A DNA stretch of 64,000 nt, from assembly GCF_023856365.1 (NCBI RefSeq), contig NC_064535.1:10312363-10376362 (forward strand), written 5' to 3'. Within the stretch, counting starts at the first letter, position 1; each line of letters opens with the position of its first letter. Position numbers and translations under genes: made by a program. Source of the stretch: Brienomyrus brachyistius. Taxonomy: Eukaryota > Chordata > Actinopteri > Osteoglossiformes > Mormyridae. Shown in pieces: positions 39,470-51,700 of this stretch. The notes below the pieces were generated by a model that was not told where the DNA came from, made no database searches, and saw nothing but the letters and a program-made list of their open reading frames with translations.

Positions 39470-40150
39470 TTCAGCAAATTAAGCTGGCATTATGGTGGGG
39501 CATTATCCATATAATGGCTCCAACTAAGCAGGATTTATTAAGAAAAACAAATGAATAACCAGAAAATAAAGGGACTGTGAGGAGTCGAAACAAAACAGAT
39601 AAAACAAAAATTAGGGCAGGGAGCAACATTGGGAGCACAATACTAAAGGCAGGAAAGTGCTCAGGAACATTAGAATAATTACCAGGGAAAACTACACCAC
39701 AGGGAATCAGTACAACAACACAGGGTAACAACCATAGAGAGATTCAGCAACAATGAACCAACAAAAAACAAAACAAAAGCAAGCACTTAAATTCACGACG
39801 AACAAGACATGACACAGGACAGGTGAAACCCATAACTCAATTAACATGGCAAAAGGACTCAGGGCAGCGAGGAACAGGTGGGGTGGATTACAATTAAGCA
39901 CCACCAGAGACTCGTGAATATTAGCTAAAACTGAAGGCTAACTACACTAAGAAAGACTAGGAACACAAGAACCACAGATCATAATCAAACAAGGCACAGG
40001 CACAGTAGAACAAATACAGAGATACAACACAAAGACATAAATAAACAATACTAGACAATAGGGCAAAATAGACCAATAAATTAAACAAAAGATGAGGCTG
40101 GACTCAAACTTACAATAAAAGACATCACTGCTGGCCAAATGGGGAAAAGG
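39470..40150 (-). repeat. Possible LTR-retroelement debris
   Basis: On the complement it is T-rich with an AATAAATCCTGC polyadenylation-like stretch, as in some fish LTRs. No coding domain and no partner LTR were found, so weak. Confidence 0.25.
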
Positions 40151-40489
40151 CACAGTGCCAGACAGGCACCAACCCCGAAAGCTGGTTACTTGACCTAAGA
40201 AAGGGAGGGACTAACATTGATGCGGCATATATCAGCAATATAAGAAGGAGCCTGACCATGCAATGCCTTAAACAGAATTAATGAAACGTTAAAAAACCAC
40301 TTTATATCTAATTGTCAACCAATGCTGAGGTTAGCACAGGAGTAAGCACAGGTAACGCGCTTCCTTTTCCTGGTACCAGACTCATGATTGTAAAGGATAC
40401 AGAAAATATCTAGAACTTTGACAATTTCTTTAAGTACAGCTGTAAAAACTATCAATTGCTTCTAAAACTATCAAATTTAACTGACTCTC

Positions 40490-41172
40490 ATGAGGACAAC
40501 CGCAGAAGGACAGAACAAGAGTTACCTCAGAAATTGCCAGTTAACCACATCTCAGATTACAGCTCAAACAAATGACTCGGATTCAAGCAGCGGACACATG
40601 TCAAGATAAACTGTGGGAACCTGTGGGATAGGGCCTCCATGGCAAATTCACTGCTATAAAGCCACTACTTAAGAACAGCGATAAGAAGATATTTCCTGAG
40701 GCCAAGAAACACAAGAAGAGGACTATAGACGGTTCACATTCAAGGATTGTGGTTCCAACTGCCGTGTTTTTGTGTGATGCTTCAAAAGTGAACGGATGAA
40801 GTCCACGTATCTGGTTCCCACCATGAGGCACGGGTGAGAAGGTGTGATGGTAAGAGTGCTATGCTTGTGACACTCTTGCGATTTATTTTGATTGTAAGGT
40901 ACAATTAACCCCCATGGCTACCGCAGTATTCTGCAGTGACACGCAGACCCATCTGGTTTGCGCTCACTTGGGCTGTCGTTTGGTTTTCAGTAGGACCTGA
41001 TTGACACCTCCAGGCTGTGTAAGAGCTATTTGCCAAAGAAGGAGAGTGATGGAGTAATGACCTGGCCTCTACCGTCACCCGGTAGAGATGGTTTGGGATG
41101 AATTGAACCAGTGAGTTAAGTTAAAGCAGCTAATATGAGTTTAGTACATGTGGAAACTCCTTCAGTTTGAAG

Positions 41173-41173
<1 letters not shown>
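40490..41173 (+). pseudogene. Tc1-like transposase pseudogene
   Basis: At nucleotide level it follows a fish Tc1 transposase: the CAGAGTTACCTC-type region, a CCAAGAAACACAAGAAG block, TGGTTCCAACTGCCGTG, CACGGGTGAGAAGGTGTGATGG, then a W-P-x-P-S-P block and M-V-W-D-E-L. A deletion removes the segment before the second catalytic region, and another removes the aspartate-containing part after S-P. Stops interrupt all frames. No terminal inverted repeats were identified. Confidence 0.75.
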
Positions 41174-41174
<1 letters not shown>

Positions 41175-41221
<47 letters not shown>

Positions 41222-41400
41222 GGGGGGGGGGGTTATGTATATATTGCATTATGGGGACCACATGTCCCCACAATATGATAAAACCCTGTTATTTTGACAT
41301 TGTGGGGATCGTTATTGTATTTTGTTTGGTTACTTATGGTTAAGGTCAGGGCTGGGTAGGGGTTAAGGTCGTCATGTTGGGATTAGAGTTTTCCCCATAG
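41175..41400 (+). repeat. GT microsatellite plus TGTGGGGAC repeat
   Basis: About 20 GT units (41175-41214), a G run, then GGGGACCACATGTCCCC and GGGCTGGGTAGGGGTTAAGG. The same unit appears reversed at 47.95 kb. Confidence 0.7.
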
Positions 41401-41558
41401 AAATTAGTAAAAAAAAAAACACAGTAACCTGAATGCTTATTTTAAAAATCCCAGTAACCTGAGCACAACACTGAGAGGGGTAAGGCTGCTTGAGTGCAGG
41501 AAGCTTTAAGCGGAGACGAAATCTCAGCGATAGCTGTGTGCGTCACTGAGCAGGTTAT

Positions 41559-41825
41559 GCCTATCCCGGATGCTACAGGAGCAAGGCAGGGAACAACCCA
41601 GGATGGGGTGCCAACCCATCGCAGGGCACACTCATAACCCATTCACTCACACTTATGGGCAATTTGGTAACTCCAATTAACCTCAGCATTTGTTTGGACT
41701 GTGGGGGAAAACCAGAGAACCCAGAAGAAACTCCACAATGACATAAGAACATGTAAACTCTACAGCATGGAGCCATGGCAGAGACTCAAGCCCTGGTTGC
41801 AGAGGTGTGAGGTAACAGTGCTAAC
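41559..41825 (-). repeat. tRNA-derived SINE, diverged
   Basis: Complement copy with GGAACAACCCAGGATGGGG, then GGCAATTTGGTAACTCCAA. The 3' tail is lost and the 5' head ends at TGTGAGGTAACAGTGCTAAC. Confidence 0.7.
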
Positions 41826-42664
41826 AATTCCTGTTTTTCTCAGTGCATGCAACAAATTACCATGGTCTTCACACATACAACCTGATGCCATTCTGAGTAT
41901 CACTGGTTGATGCAAGTACCACAGCTTGAGAATCACCGATTTAGTAGTGTTAAAGTTTGGGGCCGTGCCCAACTTAAGGAAGAGTGAGACTCGAGCCTCA
42001 TTGTAACTCAGAGGAGGTTCTCTCTGTTTCAATTACTGGCCATGACCCTTAAAGACACGAGCCGTTCACACAAAAAAGGAGAGGAAAATTAAACATGATC
42101 CACCAAAGTGAAGGATAATTATTGGCTGTGTCAGACAACATCTGCTATTGCAGCATTCCTCCAGTCAGCTCCTCTGAAGGCAAGCTCAAACCTCCTCCAG
42201 AGTTCATGACTGACAAAGGCTCCAGGCTGTTCTTTCATTCACACTCATTTATTTCCATCACAATACGTGCATCTGGCCTGATGCCAGAGGAACAGGGAGA
42301 TAAAAAAAGGGTATTTTTTTAAGAACGGTACAGAAATGATCTGCGTCCTTGTGTGTACATGTGTGTGCTTGTCTTGGTGTGCCACTGTGAGGCTTCCAGA
42401 AGTAACTTAACAGTGCGGATCCATCGTTTCTGAGCATTCCGGATGTTTCTTATTATCACTAAAGGTTCAGCTCACCCAGCAGTCAAACCTGTAACATTGA
42501 ATTACCTCATGTAGTATTTGTATAATGCAAAAGCAGTATACTACTAATAATATAATTGTAACGTTTATACTGTATATGGTCCAGGCTTTCCTTTACACAT
42601 TTTCCTTTAACATTCAAACGAAGTCACATACACCAAATATTACAGATTAACAATGAGGCCTCGT

Positions 42665-42870
42665 GCCTGCAAGTTTAGAGGTTCCTGAATTTGCGTGGGT
42701 TTCCTCTGGACTCTCCAGTTTCCTACTGCACCGAAAAAACATGTGATTAGTTAAATTGGTGTTTTAAAATTGCCTGTAGTTGTGAACTTGTAGCCTGCAA
42801 TGAATCTGCCCTGCTGGGATATTGCAACCGTATACAACATAAGCTTATGGGAGATGGATGAATGGATGGG
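42665..42870 (+). repeat. Old SINE copy
   Basis: GCGTGGGTTTCCTCTGGACTC through a GATGGATGAATGGATGGG tail, with many changes. It stands tail to tail with the next copy. Confidence 0.5.
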
Positions 42871-42889
42871 CATATAGTCTGTATAAAGC

Positions 42890-43140
42890 ACCCCTCACCA
42901 CTTGTCCAATTCAGAACAACCCAGGATGGGGCACCTACCCATCACAGGCCACATTCACACCTATGGGCAATTTGGTAACTCCAAGTAACCTTAGTATGTT
43001 TTTGGGGGGAAACCAGAGTAGCTGAAGGTAACGCCATTATGACACAGAGATCATGTAAACTCTACACACCGGACCCCAACAGAGACTCAAACCCAGGTCT
43101 CAGCACTGTGAAACAACAGTGCAAACCACTCCACCAACCT
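42890..43140 (-). repeat. tRNA-derived SINE, diverged
   Basis: Complement copy (AACAACCCAGGATGGGGC, GGCAATTTGGTAACTCCAA, then a decayed head near 43,135). Confidence 0.65.
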
Positions 43141-43587
43141 TGACCCCCCCCATCAATAAAGCACTATTTTCTTAATGTACAAATTTTTGGTATTGTACTT
43201 TTTTAAACTCATATTTGGTATTTTGGTAGAAAAATTATATTTAGTAATTGTTATGTTCAGTGTTAAGAGTTAGTGTTATTTTATATGTTAAAATAATCTG
43301 AAAGGCTTTTAAAAACATTTTTTACTAAACATTTTTGCTGGATTAAATCTCTTAAACACAATGACAATTAACTCAACAGTTCACTGTGACGGTCCCTTTC
43401 TGTTATAGCTAACTTTATTCATTATCTAAACTCATAGCAGCCTTGGTCCAAAGCATTTTCCAATAGCTTGGAAACTATTCTCTAGACCTGTAACATATAG
43501 TACTTTCATATATTCATGTTCAACTAACAGCAATGCTTCACAATTGCTATTCATGTTTAATCAGCCAAACACAGACCTGTTACTTCA

Positions 43588-43636
43588 TCCATCCATCCAT
43601 CCATTTTCCAAACCGCTTATCCTACTGGGTCGTGGG
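43588..43636 (-). repeat. SINE 3' tail only
   Basis: (CATC)n followed by CATTTTCCAAACCGCTTAT and CCTACTGGGTCGTGGG, the family 3' end in complement. Extreme 5' truncation. Confidence 0.7.
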
Positions 43637-44110
43637 ACCTGTAATGTCCCATTATACCTATAATGTCATGGAGCGCTGTTCCTGAAGTAAATAGTTCTCG
43701 AAGTTGCGGGTGATTTTTGTCATTAGGAAAAATCAGCAAAGACAAGCTGGCCTTGTGGCAGAGGTCATCTCGCGTTATAGCTTCCTGAAGTCGTACCTGC
43801 TAAGTGGTGCCATTAAGAGGGAGACGTGGTGTCTAGTGTGGGGGACTAAGCTGCAGATCAGGCTTCCTGTTGGCTCTAAACAGAGTAATTATCCTGAAAC
43901 GCTCTATGAAGATAGGACTATAATGAGATGGTAGAGTGGTGTGTGCAGCAGGAAGTGAAGTCGTCCTGCTGTTTCACCAGGGTGAGAAGCATGTTAAGTT
44001 CTCCAGCTGTGTGTCACTGTATGAATATACATGAATTTCATTACATGTGATAAAATCAAGATCATCCCTAATGATACTGCTGGAAAAGTAGTCTTCCTCA
44101 ATATGTGCAT

Positions 44111-44181
44111 TGATTAGATAGATATATAGATAGATAGAACTTTATTAATCCCTCGGGAAGGTTCCTCTGGGAAATTCTAGC
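44111..44181 (+). repeat. Retroelement tail with GATA units
   Basis: GATAGATAGAACTTTATTAATCCC followed by a GGGAAATTC block is the common 3' end of fish LINE/SINE insertions. Confidence 0.5.
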
Positions 44182-44490
44182 ATGGATGAAGATGGATGGA
44201 TTTCATTCTAAAAATGTCCCAATACTGCTGAATTGGCTTCCAGATTATACGTATCTGTTTAATAATCTTATTAGTGAATTCCTCTGCCTTGTGCCCTGTG
44301 CTGTCTAGGATTAACTCTATGCTCCTATTAATCCTGTACTGATCAAGTGGTTGGGTGATAAAAAACTTTATTGTTATTATAATCAGCATACCTTTACATA
44401 TTTACATGCATTAAATTCGACCCATTTGAAGAATAAGGCAATAGAAAACATGTCATTGTTTGGTAGTGTTAACTTGGGTCAAGGAGTCCT

Positions 44491-44654
44491 GGGGCCTGTA
44501 CTACGAAGATGGAGTTATTGGGGTAACTTGTCGAATTTAAGGTAGTCTGGGCAAAATGTAAGTGAACAAATATGAAGTCCATTTAAACTGTGGTACCTTA
44601 AATCTGAGAAGTTTCCCTGATAAGCCAGTAACCCCGCTTCGTAGTGCAGGCCAC
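44491..44654. mobile_element. MITE-like element with about 18-base inverted ends
   Basis: GGGGCCTGTACTACGAAG at 44491-44508 pairs with the complement of CTTCGTAGTGCAGGCCAC at 44637-44654 with few mismatches. It has no coding capacity. Confidence 0.6.
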
Positions 44655-47600
44655 TGGCTGCACAGACAAGACAAAGTTTTCAACAGAAGATATCAGGAAA
44701 CTGACAGGTGGAGCCTCAGATGGGTGTAATGATCTGGCTGCAGGAGTGAACCTGGGGTGTTTGGGTTAAGCAGTTCATGGTTTTGTTAGGTGAAATGTTT
44801 TGCCTGTTAGGAATCTGACAAAGAGAATACCAGCATCAATTAAACGAGCTGGTCTGATCTCGTAAATCTAAGATGATAGATTTGGGATTTGCTGAAGCTT
44901 CAGAGCTTTAGTGGGTGGGTCTTTGTGTAACTGCCAAATTCATAATCTTAATAAACTCATTAGCAGAAAGTGTTTTGTGTCAGACTGGCATCCTGTTCAG
45001 GGTGTTCCATAACCAACAGGCAAATGGGGGGGGGGGGGGGGAGGAATGGAGCAAATGGGAATTATGTGTTTCAGCACAAAAACATTCATTAAATGCATAG
45101 TAACTATAAGCGCAACATGAATGTATCATAATTATTCAACCACTGATCCAGTATATTTCCACAACATTTTCAAAGGTGGTGGCAACTGTCAGTTAAAAAA
45201 AAAAAAAGATGAACCTACAAAAAGCAGAAAACATTGAAATTTGATCTTAGTCATTCTCAGTAGACTAGCGATGGGTTGGGGACGAACAGCACTTAGAAAA
45301 TAGCCAGGAGCAAAACTGGTTTTCCAGTCGATCAGGTTTACATCTATCGCTGTGTTGTAGCTGATGCGTTGCAACCACAGTTAGGAAGGCGCTGGCACTA
45401 CAGCTGTACTGACAGGAAGCAATTTACAGGGTGTAATTATGATCAGAAGCTACAATAGGTGTGAAAACAGCCCACCAAATTAGGTCATATAGCGTTCAGG
45501 AGTTCAGCAGAAGCCACGAGGTTGAACCGTAGCTGGGTAATAGCTGTGTTATAGCCCTGGTCTTACACATCACTAATCCACCTAAATTACAGTGCCAGAA
45601 CATATTTACTTTTTGTCCATCTATCATTTTTCAGGTTCTCAGTTGCTCCAAAGAACTGCAATATCCACAGCTGTGAGAGCATTTCCTGGGTGAGGGAAAT
45701 GCATGTGTTAATTCTGCAATATAACAGCAAACACTGTAGTTCCCTGACGTGTGCAACTCCTGGGAGCAGAAAAGCTATAAAGTGTGATTATAGCAGTGGG
45801 TGACATGCCAACCTTGGAAGTAATAATGAAGAGTGCAAACCTATTTGATACACTCTGTCTTAATGGTGCAGTTCTCAACTTAATGTCATATGCTTAGAAT
45901 CAGGTTTTCCCTCATACAGGACCACCCTCACATTTCCGTGTATAAATGCTGCTCCTACCATGGGGGCTGATATGTATATGAGGGGCATCCCTGATATTTC
46001 GTGCTACTCATAGAATATCTTATGGTCTTCAAGAGCCCGTGACTATTTTAGACAAACTAGTACATTACATTGGTGAGACAATGGTTAGACAAAATGCACA
46101 TTGCTTCCGTTTTAAAACACGTTTCCCTGTTTTACGAATTGGTTAGACAAACTAGTGCATTGCATTGTAGGCCCCTGATTATACAGGTATGTGTTTTTGT
46201 TTTTGTCGTCTGTTTTGGACTTCTAGCAATTGTTCTACTGTGATTTCCATTATTAATTCTTTCCTCCGTATTCCTGCATTGTTATCCTAATGTATGTTAA
46301 GGTGCTTAAGATAACTGCAAGCGTTCGGGATTCCAAAATTTCCAAATTTCCAAAGTTCCAAATTTTTCTGGTGATACACCCGAAAAAATAATTGATTGAA
46401 TTATCTACAACATCCATGAACACTGTTCTGAACTTCAAGGACTGATTAAGCCAGGGGTACTCAGACAATAGAAACACAATGTAATCTGGACCGTGCCATT
46501 GCCCCCAGGTTAGCAAAATCTACGGAGGGGTGACCCTCGCCCCAGTCAGTGAAATTTACCCTGGCCCCCTTCCCACGGACCTTGGCAAAGTGTGGCTGAT
46601 GCATATTAGACCTCAGGGAAAAATAATTAAATACTACTGCTGGTTTAAACACAAACTTTTCACTTTGTTATGGGTACACACTAGTACAATCATTCTAGGA
46701 ATGTGTAACTGATCCTTCCGTATTTTAGCTAAAGTATAGTATAGAGGTAGCATATCCATGTCCATAATTTCAGACTTTCATTTCTTATAGGTTGTCTTCC
46801 ATTGGTATTAGATACATGTTTAGGCCTGAACCCTGTCTTGCAATGATCAATTTTCTATTAAATACTGTCAACAGAACGACACAACCTGACCCACTTCTTA
46901 AGTCTTCCATGACTTTTTATACTTCTGAAAAGGGGGGCGAGAGAAAGCGGGTTATAAAATTTGCTTAAACTTACTATCAGAGAATGTTTTTGTTCAGAGA
47001 AACATATCTAAAGTTTATCGTTAATTAATTTGCTATCTCTTGTTCAAGATTCATTAAAGTGTAAGGTCACACCTAGGTTAACGAGGTTTGTTGCCAATTG
47101 TTTGCGAAACAGAATCCTGTGATGGGAAACTGCACAAAGAAACAACAGGATATAATCAGAACATCTGCAGTTATACCTTTTAAACTTGATAGTTATACCT
47201 GTTCAACCAGCTGCATTGGCCAACTTTGCCACAGGGTATCATTATTTCGTGTGAGAAAAACATTATGTGGTTTTTGTTCTTTGAAATTGTAGATACTGAA
47301 TCCTGTTGTACTGCTGCATTAAACTACCCGTGTTAACCTTTTAATAGTAAATGTGAACATCGGCATCTAGTGACATCTAGTGGACGCTTGCTATTTTTCT
47401 CAAACAACAGTTATGGATGGTCATGCTAATAAACATACATATTCAGGAAAAGCAGACAATGTCATCTATAAAAGAAAGTTGTTTTTTAATTCTAGACTTT
47501 AATAAGTCAAAATATTCAGATCTGCACCTTAAGCATAAAACAAAAGGAAATTTTAAGAAATATGCAATAGTGTGGAATTATTTATAAACGCTGCATGATT

Positions 47601-47946
47601 TCTTACTGTGCCAGGAAGTTTAAGGAAATAAAGCATCTAGCTTTTATTTACTTCTATTCATTTTGTCTTAGATTTCCACTAATGTAATATAACAAATTGT
47701 CAAGTTTCATTTTGTTTCTTCAACAAAAGCGAAATGGATTAAAGAGTCACAGCAAAATCTTTCATGCAAGGCCGTAGCATCCAATGTGATTTATAAAAAT
47801 GTGCCAACATACTGGGATTAAATTCATTCAAAAAATATTGCTATGGGAAATGTTTGGATATTTTTGGGAATAAAGTTCAACTTATTCAATATATCAAAAC
47901 AAAAAATTTATTATAAAAAAGTACTATGAAATATACAATGACAAAA

Positions 47947-48095
47947 TTACACTTCTGTAAATATTTTTACACATATACACACACATTTGTATTGATATCT
48001 TTGTGGGGACCGTCCATTCATTTCTATGGGCAAAACCCTAATCCCAACAATGATCACCTTAACCCCTACCCAGCCCTAACCTTGCACCTTTACAG
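47947..48095 (-). repeat. Second copy of the TGTGGGGAC repeat
   Basis: ACACATATACACACAC, then TTGTGGGGACCGTCC and CCTTAACCCCTACCCAGCCC: the reverse of the 41.2 kb unit, with a short CA tract instead of a long GT one. Confidence 0.6.
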
Positions 48096-48137
48096 AAAAC
48101 AGTGTTGTAGAGTCAAATAAATCGCACAATGTTCTGC

Positions 48138-48143
48138 TTTAAT
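48138..48143 (-). terminator. Candidate poly(A) signal of the SLC22A15-like gene
   Basis: The complement reads ATTAAA about 600 bases after the stop codon. A canonical AATAAA on the same strand lies further on at 47907-47912. Either could end the transcript; no signal is nearer. Confidence 0.3.
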
Positions 48144-48741
48144 TCTGACATACAAATGTTCTGATGAGTAGACAAAATGTATACTCAAAATGGTCTTAGT
48201 AAACATCGACCCAGCGCTCTGCCAAGCTAATTGTTCTGACTCCCGTTTATAGCTTCCATACAACATGTTTAAATCTTTTTAAATCAGCAGCATAAGACCT
48301 GACCAGCAGATCAAAAAAAAAGGAAACATTGCAGCGTATAATGTAACAGTTACAAAACAAAATGTATTTTTATGAACTTTGGTAGCAATGATAGCATGGT
48401 CGATTTTAGCAACAGATAACCATAACCGTGGTCATAAAATTCCTTAAATTCGTGATATTTACAGGTGAAATAGCATTTTCAAAAGGCACGATGTGAGCGT
48501 AAGATCAATTTGTTTTCAATCTGCAGATCAAGAACTTCCACAGTAATTCGGTTCACTATTTAAAGGCAGCATTAGTAAGCAGGTTAAAGGCTCCGAAGAT
48601 GGGGGCTCCTCTATCCATATATTGCTTAACAGAGATATTTCCAAATAGAATAATTTGCTGTTGTTGACTTGAGACAAAGCTGCCTTTCTTTGGAATGTCA
48701 TCTTTGTTGAATTACCTAGGGCCATTTCTTTCGGATGCCTT

Positions 48742-51700
48742 TTACTCTGGTACTTTATGTTTTGAGGGATCCTCTTCGAATAAGTAAACCTGTTGAAGAC
48801 AAAAAAACAACATCTAAACAGCTAATAGACCAGGCTCAATTATAGATGTATTGAATGGTGTCAAGAGGAGCTGGACTATATCAAATGCCTCAAATGTTGA
48901 CTGCTGCCAAACATAAAACAGATAAAATAGACATTCTAATACCTGTACTGAAGTTTCGCTGCAGAAATTAAACAAGACTGGCAGTAATAGAAAATACACG
49001 CTCAAGAAAAGCAGCAAATGACGGAAGAATCATACATTTCAAGTTTAATTTTCCTTCAACGTTTTTTTTTTTTTTAAAAACAGGAACACTAATTTGGACC
49101 ATAATGGACGGAAATGTAATGTTCTCATTATAGAGAAGTTCTAAATGAACATATGTACCTTCTTTTCCAGAATACGCTGGTAGGGAGGGCTCTGCAGCTC
49201 CTCCAGTGTCTCTGCAATGGGTCTATCCAGAGTCTCTGGGAGAATCAGGCCCAGGCACCCCGCAGAAATGCCGGTGAGGGCAAATGTCATGAAGGGCATG
49301 GACTGATGAACACCTCTCTGCCAGGACACAGGGATTAACAGTTCACGATAAACAGCACACACACATGGTTATCAACAGGTGAAAGAGCTGTCTGCTAGAT
49401 ACATACAAATACCGCACAGAATCTTTCGGAACCATTTTCTATTGCTGTTATTTTGACCCAGCAGATTATCATCTATATCCCAATAACAATTTGCACACTG
49501 TTACACAGAATAAGGTCAATTTTATGGAATCCCTGATTAAAAGTACTCAATTAGCAAAATTATCAGAAGTTTGCACATTTCTCTAATAAAAACCATAAAG
49601 CTCCATAAAAGTGTTAAGGTCATGAAAAAAAGAATTGTATCTATTTGTGTGTTTAATTATCATTACTGATTATTCTGATGTAGATGAAAACCAGGTGAAG
49701 TCTAAATAATACATAAAAGAATCTAAATAGCTTAAATAATTAATTTCTTTCAGTACATGGAAATGCAAGAAACTACAGCCCTCGCAACTCATTTCACCTG
49801 TAAACTTCTGAAGAGCAGTGACCTCTAGGTCATTAGTTTTAATAGCTGTTAACTGCGAAGCATGTGCTGTATCTTGTATAATAATTTATATTACACATAC
49901 TGGTTTTAAAATTTGATATTATTGTTATTATTTTGCTTCACATACCAGAGAAGGCACAAATGGTGCTAAAATTCCCCCCAATCGACAGGACATTGAACAG
50001 ATTCCAAGTCCGGCATTTCTACACATTGTAGAAAAAATGCAAATAATTCAAATCAAATTCCATCCATCATGTAGAGAAAACAAAATTCTGCATGAAAAGC
50101 CAGACAATGCCAAAGTAAACCACTTATCAACAATAACTACACAAACATGTCTATATATAGTTTATGCTGGTAAGAACCACTGCAGGCTGCACATAAAAAT
50201 GTACCCACCTAACCTTTATAATACCTAAATACATTTACCTGGAAAACCATTTGAGAGACATAACACACAGTCAAATGCATCCCCACCCTCAAATCATACT
50301 AACATCACATTCAAATTTCATAAACAAGAAATCAATAAATGAGTAAAGATTACCTGATAACCGTAGGATACAGTTCTGATGTATAAACATAGACAATGTT
50401 GAAGGCAGCACTGACCATAAGCTTCCCTAGTAAGGCTAAAGAGGTAGCATCAAACCATGACCCTGAAAAAAAGGTAAATTGTGTAATTAAATTGGGAATG
50501 GGATATCATTTAACAATTTAAAATCATTTTACAAAATGAATGTACCTTCATGGAGTGGTAGCCATGTTGTGAATAAACATGAAACTCCTGCAAAGACTAG
50601 AAAACTCGCAACTGATTTCCGTCTTCCAGCCCTTATAAACAAGGATAATTGTTAATGCATCTTCAAGCATCTACTTAAAATCATATTTCAAAATACATGC
50701 CTAAACTGACACGTCAAGTTTGTGAGGAGAGATGTTGCAGCCGACTGTAATAATAAAATATGCATGTCTACCTTCCACAATTGTCTACTGTACATACCAA
50801 AGAGTTAAACGGAAATGTCCAAATATCACATAGCAAATGGAAATAAGAATTAAGGATTAAGAATTGAGAACCTACCACTGTTTATTAATGAAGTACATAC
50901 AAAGAGGATATGCAGGCAGCTCCACCAATCCAAACATTGCTACACGAAAGTAGAGGTTCCCAGTACTTTCACTACCGTTCATTGTCAACCCGTAATACAC
51001 CAGACTGCAGGCATACCTGAAATACAAAAACAAAATGCCCCATTAAAAACCAAATAAATATTTAAACAAATCATGACAGTAAGCGTCATAGATTCTCACA
51101 ATCTGACCAAGTATTTCAGATTCATGCTGAGCACACTGCAAAGCTGAGTCACTTTCTAGAAGGTGAAACATTACAACAGCTTCCGTTGTTTATCATCCAT
51201 ATATTGCGTACCCATGGAACCAGGTGAGGGCCTATACCGTTTTTTTGCAGCAAATTAAGGTGGAACTCTGCAGTATATCTAATGATGTGTTTTTCTTTTC
51301 CAGTTTTACACACAATCAATCAACAGAATCATCATACAACTCAGCTTAGTCCCTAACCCACATAATATAACTGCTGTCAGTGTCCTTATTTTCACTTTGC
51401 TTTTCAGTAGAAAATATTAACATTAATACATCCCTCAGCTCGTGTTTAATTATTAACTGACCTCCTTTTAATTGCATGACTTTTTGTGTTTTGTTCAATG
51501 GTGCGGAATATTTCCAGTTAAATTTCTAGAAATTTTCCAGAAACTTTCCATGGGTAGTAGGGGTGCAATGAGGTAGAAACTTTCCGGAAGCTTTCCATGA
51601 GAAGTTAATCTGAGGAATTTTGGAAATATTGACGCGCAAGATGTCAGATACAGCAAAGAAAGCAAGGTGAATGAATAATACAACACAGAATACGTGTGAG

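Larger units (their letters stand above)
43637..47946. other. Gene-free interval with small repeats
   Basis: No exons seen. Holds the entries at 44.11 and 44.49 kb, a G run at about 45,027-45,041 and three related units of TTAGACAAACTAG type at 46048, 46083 and 46143. Confidence 0.4.

Noticed and set aside
47345..47395. CTCF site
   Set aside because: Core differs from the consensus at key G positions; kept only as a side remark.
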